The notes beneath the pieces were generated by a model. It made no database searches. It saw nothing but the letters and a program-made list of their open reading frames with translations, and was not told the DNA's origin. This document shows positions 1 through 6,422 of a stretch of 12,352 nucleotides of DNA, piece after piece (the stretch's first letter is position 1; every line of letters starts with the position of its first letter). The stretch comes from Planctomycetota bacterium. Lineage in GTDB: Bacteria; Planctomycetota; MHYJ01; WSZJ01; JACPWG01. The stretch is from positions 1-12,352 of the forward strand of contig JACRIP010000293.1 in NCBI GenBank assembly GCA_016220045.1. The letters are read 5' to 3'. The position numbers and the translations under genes are program-made.

Positions 1-36
1 CGGCGGCGCGGCAGGCGGCGCGGCAGGCGGCGCGGC
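1..36. repeat. 12-bp tandem repeat coding for (PPAA)n
   Basis: Three units of AGGCGGCGCGGC are seen, the first with C in place of A. They are in frame with the minus-strand partial gene and encode a Pro-Pro-Ala-Ala linker. The array touches the window edge and may be longer. In-frame 12-bp units allow length changes without a frameshift. Confidence 0.8.
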
Positions 37-348
37 GGGAAGAGCGAAGGCGGAGCGCGAGGTGGAGTCCCGCCCGTGTGCCGCCGCCGGCGGCGGCGAC
101 CCGACGGGGACCGGAGCGGGCGCATGCCGTACGGTATCAGCCTGATGGCGATCCGGCCGCTCGCTCGCCTCCCGGATGCGCACGGCCGACGCGGAGTCGA
201 TCCAGCCGCGTTGGAGCAGCGAATCGAGGAGCGCATCGGGGGGCCCGACCGCCCGCAACTCCTGGCGGACGCGGCCGGCCTGGCCTGGGGTGACCAGGCC
301 CAGCGCCACGGCGCTGTCCAGGTGTCGTTCGTCGCGCGGACTGAGCAT
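1..348 (-). CDS. N-terminal part of an unrecognised protein, possibly a multidomain regulator (runs off the left edge)
   Basis: The minus strand is open from an ATG at 346-348 to the window edge, 116 codons. The protein begins MLSPRDERHLDSAVALGLVT. It has two similar helical segments: residues about 8-30, with GLVTPGQAGRVRQEL, and about 40-60, with LLQRGWIDSASAVRIRE. Both follow an 'L..GLVT..QA..' pattern. After residue 65 it becomes a low-complexity Pro/Ala/Arg linker that ends in (PPAA)n. A short helical repeat followed by a disordered linker is common at the N-terminus of planctomycete-type Ser/Thr kinases and GspE-like proteins. That is an inference from style, because no catalytic domain is in view. 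The start lies 65 bp after the stop of the zinc-finger/HEAT gene on the same strand, so cotranscription is possible. The upstream sequence is only a weak G-rich Shine-Dalgarno. The reading frame stays open upstream of the ATG, so a longer N-terminus cannot be fully excluded. Confidence 0.7.
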   Translation of the reverse strand, partial: MLSPRDERHLDSAVALGLVTPGQAGRVRQELRAVGPPDALLDSLLQRGWIDSASAVRIREASERPDRHQADTVRHAPAPVPVGSPPPAAAHGRDSTSRSAFALPAAPPAAPPAAPP

Positions 349-376
349 CGCCGGCCCCCCCGGAAAGGTGTGCGGT

Positions 377-393
377 CGGGGCCGTGCGCCCCG
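377..393 (-). terminator. Small GC hairpin between two minus-strand genes
   Basis: CGGGGC (377-382) and GCCCCG (388-393) form a 6-bp stem with a 5-nt loop. It lies 21 bp after the stop of the zinc-finger/HEAT gene and ahead of the next minus-strand start. There is no T-tract. In DNA this GC-rich a 6-bp stem may be chance, so its role as an attenuator or terminator is weakly supported. Confidence 0.2.
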
Positions 394-413
394 GATCGGG
401 TGCGGACGGGCCC

Positions 414-1781
414 CTACCGCGGGCGTTCACGGAGGGCGCGCAATGCGTCGGCGGCGGCTTGTCGGTTCGCGATCGACGGGTCACTCATCGCGAGCCCCTC
501 GAGCTTGGGCTCGAAACGGTAGTCCCCGAACCGCGCGGCCGCCGCAATGGCGCCTTGCCGGACCGCCGGGTCCGGGTCGCCGAGGAGGACATAGACCGTC
601 TCGAGCACTTCGGGCGAGGGGTCGCACTCCCCGATCAGTGCGATCAGCGAGCCGCGCATGAAGGCGTTTGGCGAAGCGCGCTGGGCAACCAGGTGCTTCA
701 GGGTGAGCGCTCGGTCGTACTTGCGGATCGCCGTCAGAGCGGCCTCGCGCACGGCGGCATTCTCGTCGCCCAGGCCGTTGCCGATGACTTCCAGCGCCAA
801 GTTATCCTGGAAGTCCCCGAGAGCGGAAATGGCGGCGGCCCGGACCAGCGCGGCCTTGTCCTGGCGAGCCACCGCCATCAACGCCGGGACCACCGTCCGG
901 TCGCGCGTCGCTCCCAGCGCGGCGCAAAGCGGTTCGCGGACGGAGGTAACCCGCTCCGCCGGGAGCATGTCGAGCAGGAAACGAACCGCGGTTGGAGAGG
1001 GAAAACGACCCAGCGCTCCCACCAGCGCGGTCCGACGCGCGATGCTCCCCGAGCCTTTCGCTACCGCCGAGAGTGCAGCGACGACCTGAGGCTGGTCCAT
1101 GCCGCGGGGCAGTTGCTCGATCGCCGCGAGGACTTCCGAATCGAACCGGGATGCGAGCTGGCGCAGCAGGAGCGCCGCTTCGTTTTCGGTGAGCGGGGTC
1201 CACGTGGCGGGAGGGGGCCCGGCGGGGGCGCCCGGAAGCGGCGGTGCGGCGGGCGGGTCCCCGGCCGCCGGGGCCGGCCCCCCGGAGGCCGCGGGCGCGC
1301 TCGCCGGCGCTTCCTCCGGAACTATGCGTGCGACCCGATCGAGCATCTGACGGTAGCGTTCATTGCGGACGCGACCTCGACAGGCCTTGCACGGGAAGTT
1401 GCCCGTTCCCGCGCAGGCGTCGCACTTGTACGTGCCACGCGTTCCCCGAACGACTCCTTGGCCGGTGCAGCTTCGGCACACGCTGTACTGTTGGCCCTGG
1501 CATACGCTGCAGGAACTGAGGCAGTGCCGGATGATCCCCGCCAACGATTTGCCCGACTGCTCCTTGCAAAGCACGGAGTACCCCGGCAACTCCTCGTCCC
1601 GGCAGAGCTTCAGGAGCGACTCGAGGTGGCTCAGCGCCGAGTCCGGATCGTTGCGCTGATGGGCGGCTATGGCCTTCTCCAGCGCCGCACGCCCAGGCCC
1701 CGGGCCGTCCGCGCCGACTCGCAGCGGGACCAGGAGCATCAGCAATGACGCCGCGACCGCTCTCCCGAACGTTCTCTTCAC
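414..1781 (-). CDS. Exported protein with a DnaJ-type zinc-finger cluster and C-terminal HEAT repeats
   Basis: 455 aa starting at GTG (1779-1781), chosen because a GGAGG lies 6 nt upstream. Residues 1-24 are a signal peptide (MKRTFGRAVAASLLMLLVPL, cleavage probably after VGA). Residues 30-62 form a TPR-like helical pair. Four CxxC motifs follow: C91/C94, C102/C105, C120/C123 and C131/C134. Their context is close to the CxxCxGxG repeats of DnaJ (CRSCTGQG, CDACAGTG), so two zinc centres are likely. C60, C72 and C87 add further cysteines. Residues 155-195 are a Pro/Ala linker, and 200-455 are about seven HEAT-like repeats (for example DPDPAVRQGAIAAAARFGD). There is no J domain, so this is not DnaJ. 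HEAT repeats usually bind proteins, so a protein-binding or scaffolding role in the periplasm is inferred; no enzymatic motif is seen. It sits 96 bp downstream of the deacetylase-like gene and 65 bp upstream of the next start. Confidence 0.85.
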   Translation of the reverse strand: MKRTFGRAVAASLLMLLVPLRVGADGPGPGRAALEKAIAAHQRNDPDSALSHLESLLKLCRDEELPGYSVLCKEQSGKSLAGIIRHCLSSCSVCQGQQYSVCRSCTGQGVVRGTRGTYKCDACAGTGNFPCKACRGRVRNERYRQMLDRVARIVPEEAPASAPAASGGPAPAAGDPPAAPPLPGAPAGPPPATWTPLTENEAALLLRQLASRFDSEVLAAIEQLPRGMDQPQVVAALSAVAKGSGSIARRTALVGALGRFPSPTAVRFLLDMLPAERVTSVREPLCAALGATRDRTVVPALMAVARQDKAALVRAAAISALGDFQDNLALEVIGNGLGDENAAVREAALTAIRKYDRALTLKHLVAQRASPNAFMRGSLIALIGECDPSPEVLETVYVLLGDPDPAVRQGAIAAAARFGDYRFEPKLEGLAMSDPSIANRQAAADALRALRERPR

Positions 1782-1787
1782 GCTCGT

Positions 1788-1792
1788 CCTCC
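1788..1792 (-). promoter_or_regulatory. Shine-Dalgarno GGAGG deciding a GTG start
   Basis: GGAGG on the minus strand is separated by 6 nt from the GTG at 1779-1781. Translation from there gives a textbook signal peptide (basic N-end, hydrophobic core, VGA cleavage site), which supports this non-ATG start. Confidence 0.7.
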
Positions 1793-1877
1793 CACGCCGA
1801 TCATGGATACGGCATACTACGTAGCCGGCGTCGAACTACCGGATGTCCTGCATGGTACACCTGGACAGCGGGAACGG

Positions 1878-3713
1878 TCAAGACGATTCGCTGCCCCGAG
1901 GATCGGTTCGTCGATCGGCGCTCCCGGGCTGCCCACCCGCGTCGAGCAGGCTGAAGTGCGTCGCCTCCCGCGCCGCGGCGACCGCCGCCGCCGCAGCCGC
2001 CGCCGCGCCCCCGGAGTGCGCCGCCGCTCCCGCTGCCGGCGGCGCCAGCCACGCCACCATCGTGTCCGCCTCCCACGCGTACGGCGCTCCGTTCAACTGC
2101 ACCCGCCCGGCCGCCACCGCCAGCGTCGCCTCCAGGAGCGGCACCCCTGCCAGGTCGCGCACCAGCGCCTCGAATCGCCCTTGCCGCGCCGGGTCGACGA
2201 AGCGGAACCGATACCGCCCGGCATAGGCGATGTGATACCACGCCGGCTGAAAGGCCACTCCCGCCAGCCCCAACCGTTTCGCCATCAGCGGCAGCACCTC
2301 GTTGATCTCGCGCGCCAGCCCGAGTCCGGGAACTTCCTGACCCGGCAGCCGCGGCCGGTTGTCGCTGAAACGCGCCAGCGGATGCCGGAGCGTCAGCCAA
2401 TGCACGAAGAGCACGCGCTCCCCCGCCGCCTCCTTCTTCTCCAGGACGACCTCGATCAGCGCGTGTTCGCGCCCGCCCGCCGTGCCGAGCAGCCGCAACC
2501 GGTGGCCCGGGCTCGCCTCGTCGATCGCGACGTGGAGGTTCTCGTAGCCCAGGCGTTCCACCGGCTCCAGGATTCCCATCCGGCCAAGACCGTATTCGAT
2601 ACCGGCCGCGGTGTAGTACCCGAGGAGGTGCTTCAATTCCGCCGGCGCGAGGCCGAGCGACTCCGCGATGTCGTCCGCGGTGAAGTCGGTGCCGCCCGAG
2701 GACAGGGTCGAGCGCGAAAGCGTCGCCGAGACCGCCGCCAGGTGGCGCCCGAGCGGATCGTAGTCGGCGGGAATCGGCGCGCGCCCGCGCCCGGCGAGGG
2801 CGAGCCCGGTGCCGGCCAGTACCTTCCAGCACTCGGGGTGGCGACCGCCCGCGGGCACCCAGACGCTCGGCGTGGTGCGCAGCGCCTCGGCCACGGCGAG
2901 GTCGCGCCGGCGCGCGCCGTCGAGCGTGAGCCCGAGCTTGCCCAGGCGGTCCCCCGCGAGCACGTCGCCCCCGGCCAGCACGAAGGCCAGTTCCGCTTGC
3001 GGCATCCGCCCGAGCAGCGCCGCCAGCGCCGCCAGATACGGCTCGTCCGTCGTCCCCTCCGGCAGCACGGTCTCGTCCACCCGCTCCATCGGCCCCCATT
3101 CGCAGCCGGAGAGGGAACCGATCCATACCTCGGGATCATCCCGTAGGCAGAGCGCGGTGCCGTCCGGGGGATGCGCGTCGAGATCGAGGATCGCCACGCG
3201 CCCGCGCAGGCCCTCGGCGCGCACCGCCGCGACCGCCACCGCAATGTCGTTGACCGGACACATTCCGCCGCCGGAGGCGGGTCCGGCGTGATGGAACCCG
3301 CCGAGCAGGTTGAGCATCGGGCGCCGGAAGCGCAGCGCGCCGCGCGCCGCCTGCAGGGTCCCGCCGCACGCGAGGCGCACGGTGTTGAGGGTCTCGTCCA
3401 CCGGCAGGTCGGTCGGGTCGACCGCGAAGATGCGCGCCAGGGTCTCGGGCCGGGTCAGGGATTCCAGGTAGTCGTGCGGGTGGACGCGGCCGAGTTGGGC
3501 GTAGGAGACGCTCGGCGGCGCGATCAGAAAACCCGTGGCCACCACCTGCTGCTCCATCAGGTACCACGCGGCGAAGTCGGCGCGGCGCGGCTCGATCCCG
3601 CCCTGGCCTTCCAGGGAGGGCAACGGCAGCCGATAGGCCGAGTGATGGAAGACGGGAACGCCGCGGCGCGCGCGCCAGCGCCGCCACGCGCGCCGCAAAG
3701 GGTCGAGGAACAT
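1878..3713 (-). CDS. Histone deacetylase-fold protein with an uncharacterised C-terminal domain
   Basis: 611 aa, ATG at 3711-3713, GGAGG 11 nt upstream. Residues about 20-320 have the class I/II deacetylase (arginase/HDAC) fold signatures: GFHHAGP (139-145, with the paired H141/H142), the CPVNDIAVA segment (152-160), DLDAHPPDGT (177-186, zinc ligands D179 and H181) and GGDVLAGDRLG (248-258, third ligand D250). The usual second His after the DxDxH motif is Pro, and the GGGY segment carrying the catalytic Tyr reads AGGRHPECW, with R291 in place of Tyr. Residues about 340-556 are a second globular region (FTADDIAESLGL, LPGQEVPGLGLAREI, AYAGRYRFRF) whose family I cannot name. Residues 557-611 are Ala-rich tail. 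No signal peptide is seen, so it is probably cytoplasmic. Related bacterial enzymes deacetylate acetyl-lysine, acetoin-pathway substrates or polyamines; the substrate here is unknown and activity is uncertain. Confidence 0.88.
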   Translation of the reverse strand: MFLDPLRRAWRRWRARRGVPVFHHSAYRLPLPSLEGQGGIEPRRADFAAWYLMEQQVVATGFLIAPPSVSYAQLGRVHPHDYLESLTRPETLARIFAVDPTDLPVDETLNTVRLACGGTLQAARGALRFRRPMLNLLGGFHHAGPASGGGMCPVNDIAVAVAAVRAEGLRGRVAILDLDAHPPDGTALCLRDDPEVWIGSLSGCEWGPMERVDETVLPEGTTDEPYLAALAALLGRMPQAELAFVLAGGDVLAGDRLGKLGLTLDGARRRDLAVAEALRTTPSVWVPAGGRHPECWKVLAGTGLALAGRGRAPIPADYDPLGRHLAAVSATLSRSTLSSGGTDFTADDIAESLGLAPAELKHLLGYYTAAGIEYGLGRMGILEPVERLGYENLHVAIDEASPGHRLRLLGTAGGREHALIEVVLEKKEAAGERVLFVHWLTLRHPLARFSDNRPRLPGQEVPGLGLAREINEVLPLMAKRLGLAGVAFQPAWYHIAYAGRYRFRFVDPARQGRFEALVRDLAGVPLLEATLAVAAGRVQLNGAPYAWEADTMVAWLAPPAAGAAAHSGGAAAAAAAAVAAAREATHFSLLDAGGQPGSADRRTDPRGSESS

Positions 3714-3758
3714 GAGCAGGGAATCCTCCGGTCGGTCTCGTCGGGTCGGTGGCGGGAC

Positions 3759-3787
3759 ATTCTACGCAGGGGGGGCGTGGGAGTCCA
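3759..3787 (-). promoter_or_regulatory. Sigma-70-like promoter for the deacetylase-like gene
   Basis: On the minus strand TGGACT (3787-3782) is followed by a 17-nt spacer and TAGAAT (3764-3759). This matches the TTGACA and TATAAT consensus at 4/6 and 5/6 positions. It would start transcription near 3752, leaving a leader of about 38 nt that contains the GGAGG. Consensus in this phylum is not established, so this is a sequence-only prediction. Confidence 0.4.
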
Positions 3788-3865
3788 TCGCGGCTCGCGC
3801 CAAAGGGGGGACAGCTCGGCCGGGTCCATCCGGGGTTACGCCACAATCCATGAAGCTCTCGCACG

Positions 3866-3953
3866 CCGTCGTCCTCGTACTCGTACTCGTACTCGTACTC
3901 GAACGCCCAGGGTATTCGAGTACGAGTACGAGTACGAGATACGAGCACGACGG
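3866..3953. repeat. Near-perfect inverted repeat built from CTCGTA hexamers
   Basis: The left arm (3866-3903) carries four CTCGTA units plus flanks. The right arm (3915-3953) carries the complementary TACGAG units. The arms pair over about 37 bp with one mismatch and one 1-nt bulge around an 11-nt loop (CGCCCAGGGTA). The element lies between the two outward-facing promoters, outside any gene. It could extrude as a cruciform, bind a protein cooperatively, or form a very stable hairpin if transcribed. Confidence 0.9.
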
Positions 3954-4029
3954 AGGCCATGCTCTCGGTGCACGTGGCCGGTGCGGTCGGTAAGCGGGAC
4001 CGGTCGTGCACGCCGGCCCCGCTTCCCCC

Positions 4030-4058
4030 TTGACACGCCCAGCCGCCACCGGTATCCT
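4030..4058 (+). promoter_or_regulatory. Sigma-70-like promoter for the rightward secreted-protein gene
   Basis: A perfect -35 hexamer TTGACA (4030-4035), a 17-nt spacer and TATCCT (4053-4058, 4/6 to consensus) lie upstream of the gene starting at 4226. Initiation near 4065 would give a leader of about 160 nt that includes the whole heptamer array. Confidence 0.55.
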
Positions 4059-4094
4059 GCGCCACCTTTTGATTCCGGCCGAGAACGCATCCCC

Positions 4095-4150
4095 CCCTGG
4101 TCCCTGGTCCCTGGTCCCTGGTCCCTGGTCCCTCGCCCCTCGCCCCTCGC
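4095..4150. repeat. C-rich heptamer tandem array (5 x CCCTGGT, 3 x CCCTCGC)
   Basis: Eight contiguous 7-bp units: five perfect CCCTGGT (4095-4129), then three CCCTCGC (4130-4150). It lies 75 bp upstream of the ATG at 4226, inside the predicted leader. A related period-7 array occurs before the gene at 6423. Confidence 0.9.
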
Positions 4151-4211
4151 CCCCGGGCGGGCGGGCGGCGGCGCGTTCGGTCATCGGCCCATCTCCCGGT
4201 TGCGCAGTTGC

Positions 4212-4216
4212 GGAGG
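4212..4216 (+). promoter_or_regulatory. Shine-Dalgarno GGAGG deciding the ATG at 4226
   Basis: GGAGG is 9 nt before the ATG at 4226-4228. A TTG six codons earlier (4208) is in frame but lies upstream of this site and adds nothing to the signal peptide, so 4226 is preferred. Confidence 0.7.
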
Positions 4217-4225
4217 TTTGCCTCG

Positions 4226-6181
4226 ATGGTGCGGAAGCCCTGGCTCGGTCTCGCTGGTATCGTCCTTCCCCTCCCTGCGCTCGCCCTTGCCACCGCCCTC
4301 CTGCTCGCCGCCGCCCGCCCGGCCGCCGCCCAGGAGCTGGCCGGGGTCTACAGCGTGTCCGGTAGCGAAACCGGCAAGGGCGCCTATTCCGGCACCGCCG
4401 AATTGCGCTGGACCGGCGCCGCCTACACCTTCGTCCGCACCATCACCTACACCGCCTTCACCGACGCCGGCTTCTCCGTTGCCACCGCCTGGGAGGGCAC
4501 CGCGACCGCCCCCGGCGGCAGCGCGCCCGCCGGCCTCATCGTCACCGTCCCCCTGCGCAAGATGGGCTGGATCACCGCCGCCGGCGGCCTCACCCGCACT
4601 CCCGCCGACGCCGCGCCCGTCACCGTCACCGGCGCCTTCTCGGGCACGCCCCTCGCCGGCACCTTCACCGGCCCCGGCCTCGCCGCCGCCGAAACCTGGA
4701 CCTACACCGCCGCCCCCGCCCCCGCCCCGCACTTCGCTCAGGATATCACCCGCGTCCCGATGAATGACGCCCCCTCCTCCGGCGTCAAGGCCGCGCTCTT
4801 CGCACTCTACAGCAGCTTCCACCACCTCCCCGCCGTGGCCCCGCACGCCGCCAAACCCGAATTCAACGCCGCCATCCACTCTCACGTGATCGACCACACC
4901 GACTTCGCCTTCCTGCGCGCCCATCCCGATACCATCCGCGTGGTCGGTGCCGTGATCGACCCGATCAACCTGCTCGAAGCCCGCGTCCGCTCTGACGCCT
5001 TCCGCCACACGCTTGCCGCCAAGGCCGCGCTGGTCGACGCCGAGGCGCCCGGCTTCGTCAATGCGCTCGGCATTCTCGCGACCACGAAAACGACCGCGAC
5101 CGGCGCGCTCGACGGCCTGGGCGACGGCGCGCTCTGGACCGCCTGCTATCTCGCGAGCCAGGCCTGCCGCTACCAGGTCACCGGCGCCGCCGAGGCCCTG
5201 GCCAACGTCGAGCACTGCCTCGATGGCCTGCTCCTGCTCGCCGACATCCGCGGCGTGCCTGGGGTCTTCGCCCGAGCCGTGAAGCCCGCCGACGGCCCGC
5301 CGACCGGCGACTGGGTGGCCGGCACCGGCGCCTACGCCGGCATCCACTGGCTCCCGCGCCACAACAACGACATGCTCAAGGGCTTGATGTACGGCTACCT
5401 CTGGGCCTACGAAGTCCTTCCCGCCGCCTCACCCAAGCGCGAGGCGATCCGCGCGCGCGTGCGCACGATGTGCGCCCATTCCGATCTGGTGCGCGACGGC
5501 AAGATGAACGAGGCCCTGTGGAACCGCATGGCCGCCGTCATGACCGGCGAGGCCGTCTACCACGACCGCTACCGCGCGCTCATGAAGAAGCCGGTCAATC
5601 TCGCCTGGGTGCTGGCGGGCAACGGCGCGCTCGGCGAGCCCTCGATCGCCGACTGGAGCGGCAATCACCTGAACACGGTGCATCAGATCACGATCAACCT
5701 GCTGGGCGGGAAGTCGCCCTCCGACCCTTACGCCGGTCTGCACAAGATGGGCTGGCGCAACGGCTGGCTGCGCCTGCGCCGCATCCGTCCCGCGCTCTTC
5801 TCGCTGGCCTACGCCGGCCTCGGCGGCTTCACGGTGAAGGCGAGCGACGCGCCCTGGTTCGAGGACGCGCGCTGGCTGTTGCGCGAGATGCCGGCGGTGC
5901 GCGCCGAGTGGCCGGTGAATCACTCCCTGCGCGCCGACTGGTGCATGAGCCCCTATCCCAGCCTGCCCTGGAAGGGCGACTGGATGACCAACGAAGGCCG
6001 CCAGCAGGCGCTTTACTCGTACGCCCACTACATGCGTCCCCCGAGCGGCTACGAGTGGAAGGACGCCCCGATCCGCTGGCGCGGCGGCGGCGCCGGCGAC
6101 GCCGTCCACAACAACGGCGCCGATTACCTGCACGCCTACTGGCTCGGCCGCAAGCTCGGCACGATCGCCGCGACGGACTAG
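4226..6181 (+). CDS. Secreted protein with an N-terminal beta domain and a probable alpha/alpha-toroid domain; function unknown
   Basis: 651 aa from the ATG at 4226. Residues 1-35 are a signal peptide ending AAA, with the mature protein starting QELAG. Residues 36-170 look beta-rich (alternating hydrophobic pattern, GVYSVSGSETGKGAYSGTAE). Residues about 175-651 are helical, with repeating hairpins and conserved-looking acidic and aromatic clusters: DGLGDGALWTACYLASQACR (from D296), IHWLPRHNNDMLKGLMYGYL (H374, H379, D382) and WNRMAAVMTGEAVYHDRY. This pattern resembles six-hairpin glycosidase or lyase-like toroids. That is a fold-level guess; I recognise no named family, and a carbohydrate-active role is only inferred. 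It has its own promoter candidate and a long leader, and is followed by a hairpin and then a secreted metalloprotease. The 5' part uses almost only C-ending codons, with more G-ending ones later. Confidence 0.8.
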   Translation: MVRKPWLGLAGIVLPLPALALATALLLAAARPAAAQELAGVYSVSGSETGKGAYSGTAELRWTGAAYTFVRTITYTAFTDAGFSVATAWEGTATAPGGSAPAGLIVTVPLRKMGWITAAGGLTRTPADAAPVTVTGAFSGTPLAGTFTGPGLAAAETWTYTAAPAPAPHFAQDITRVPMNDAPSSGVKAALFALYSSFHHLPAVAPHAAKPEFNAAIHSHVIDHTDFAFLRAHPDTIRVVGAVIDPINLLEARVRSDAFRHTLAAKAALVDAEAPGFVNALGILATTKTTATGALDGLGDGALWTACYLASQACRYQVTGAAEALANVEHCLDGLLLLADIRGVPGVFARAVKPADGPPTGDWVAGTGAYAGIHWLPRHNNDMLKGLMYGYLWAYEVLPAASPKREAIRARVRTMCAHSDLVRDGKMNEALWNRMAAVMTGEAVYHDRYRALMKKPVNLAWVLAGNGALGEPSIADWSGNHLNTVHQITINLLGGKSPSDPYAGLHKMGWRNGWLRLRRIRPALFSLAYAGLGGFTVKASDAPWFEDARWLLREMPAVRAEWPVNHSLRADWCMSPYPSLPWKGDWMTNEGRQQALYSYAHYMRPPSGYEWKDAPIRWRGGGAGDAVHNNGADYLHAYWLGRKLGTIAATD

Positions 6182-6190
6182 CCGTCGTCA

Positions 6191-6208
6191 AACCCGCTGC
6201 TGCGGGTT
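6191..6208 (+). terminator. Hairpin terminator candidate after the secreted-protein gene
   Basis: AACCCGC (6191-6197) and GCGGGTT (6202-6208) pair over 7 bp around a TGCT loop, 9 nt after the stop codon. No T-run follows, so termination is plausible rather than certain. Confidence 0.45.
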
Positions 6209-6217
6209 GCACCTGGT

Positions 6218-6327
6218 TGTAGGGGCGGGCCGTGGCCTGTCCCCCGTAGCCGGAGGCGAAGGGGGATGCCCGCCCCGCAGGCCACGGGATGTGGCCCATC
6301 GGGGCGACCACAAGGGTCGCCCCTACA
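6218..6327. repeat. 110-bp palindromic intergenic element (REP/MITE-like) with TGTAGGGGCG ends
   Basis: The ends TGTAGGGGCG (6218-6227) and CGCCCCTACA (6318-6327) are perfect inverted repeats. Internally CCGTGGCCTG (6230-6239) pairs with CAGGCCACGG (6278-6287), and GGGGCGACC (6301-6309) pairs with GGTCGCCCC (6315-6323) around a 5-nt loop. It encodes nothing. The layout fits a non-autonomous, REP-like dispersed element, as commonly seen between genes of large environmental bacterial genomes. I see no clear target-site duplication. Confidence 0.75.
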
Positions 6328-6351
6328 CTACGCTTGCCCTCTGACGCTTGG

Positions 6352-6393
6352 CCCCTGACCCCTACTCCCTGACCCCTGACCCCTAGTCCCATC
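6352..6393. repeat. Degenerate C-rich heptamer array (CCCCTGA-type)
   Basis: Six 7-bp units read CCCCTGA, CCCCTAC, TCCCTGA, CCCCTGA, CCCCTAG and TCCCATC. The array ends 29 bp before the ATG of the metalloprotease gene. It shares period and C-rich core with the array at 4095-4150 but is more degenerate. Confidence 0.8.
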
Positions 6394-6422
6394 CCCGCAT
6401 GCCCCGCTGACGGAGAGACTGA

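Larger units (their letters stand above)
3714..4225. other. 512-bp divergent intergenic control region
   Basis: There is no credible gene here. Open frames across it translate to repetitive peptides (EYEYEY, RTRTRT, GPGTRDQ) produced by the nucleotide repeats. In order it holds the Shine-Dalgarno and promoter of the leftward deacetylase-like gene, the hexamer inverted repeat, the TTGACA promoter of the rightward gene, the C-rich heptamer array, and the rightward Shine-Dalgarno. Confidence 0.75.

Noticed and set aside
384..1748. 454-codon plus-strand open frame opposite the zinc-finger/HEAT gene
   Set aside because: Arg-rich and motif-free; the opposite strand has a signal peptide, CxxC cluster and HEAT repeats.
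1803..3146. 447-codon plus-strand open frame opposite the deacetylase-like gene, and the overlapping 441-codon minus-strand frame at 1801-3126
   Set aside because: Both are low-complexity Arg/Pro/Gly translations; the third frame carries all deacetylase motifs.
4095..4150. CRISPR-like array
   Set aside because: Units are 7 bp and contiguous, with no spacers and no cas genes nearby.
4208..4225. TTG start at 4208 adding six residues to the secreted protein
   Set aside because: The GGAGG at 4212-4216 lies downstream of this TTG and is well spaced from the ATG at 4226.
3136..4763. Long open frames across the divergent control region containing EYEYEY, RTRTRT or GPGTRDQ repeats
   Set aside because: They are translations of the hexamer and heptamer repeats, lack Shine-Dalgarno sequences and overlap real genes.
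4181..5362. 393-codon Gly/Glu-rich minus-strand frame opposite the toroid gene
   Set aside because: Composition mirrors the C-ending codons of the true gene; no motif and no start signal.
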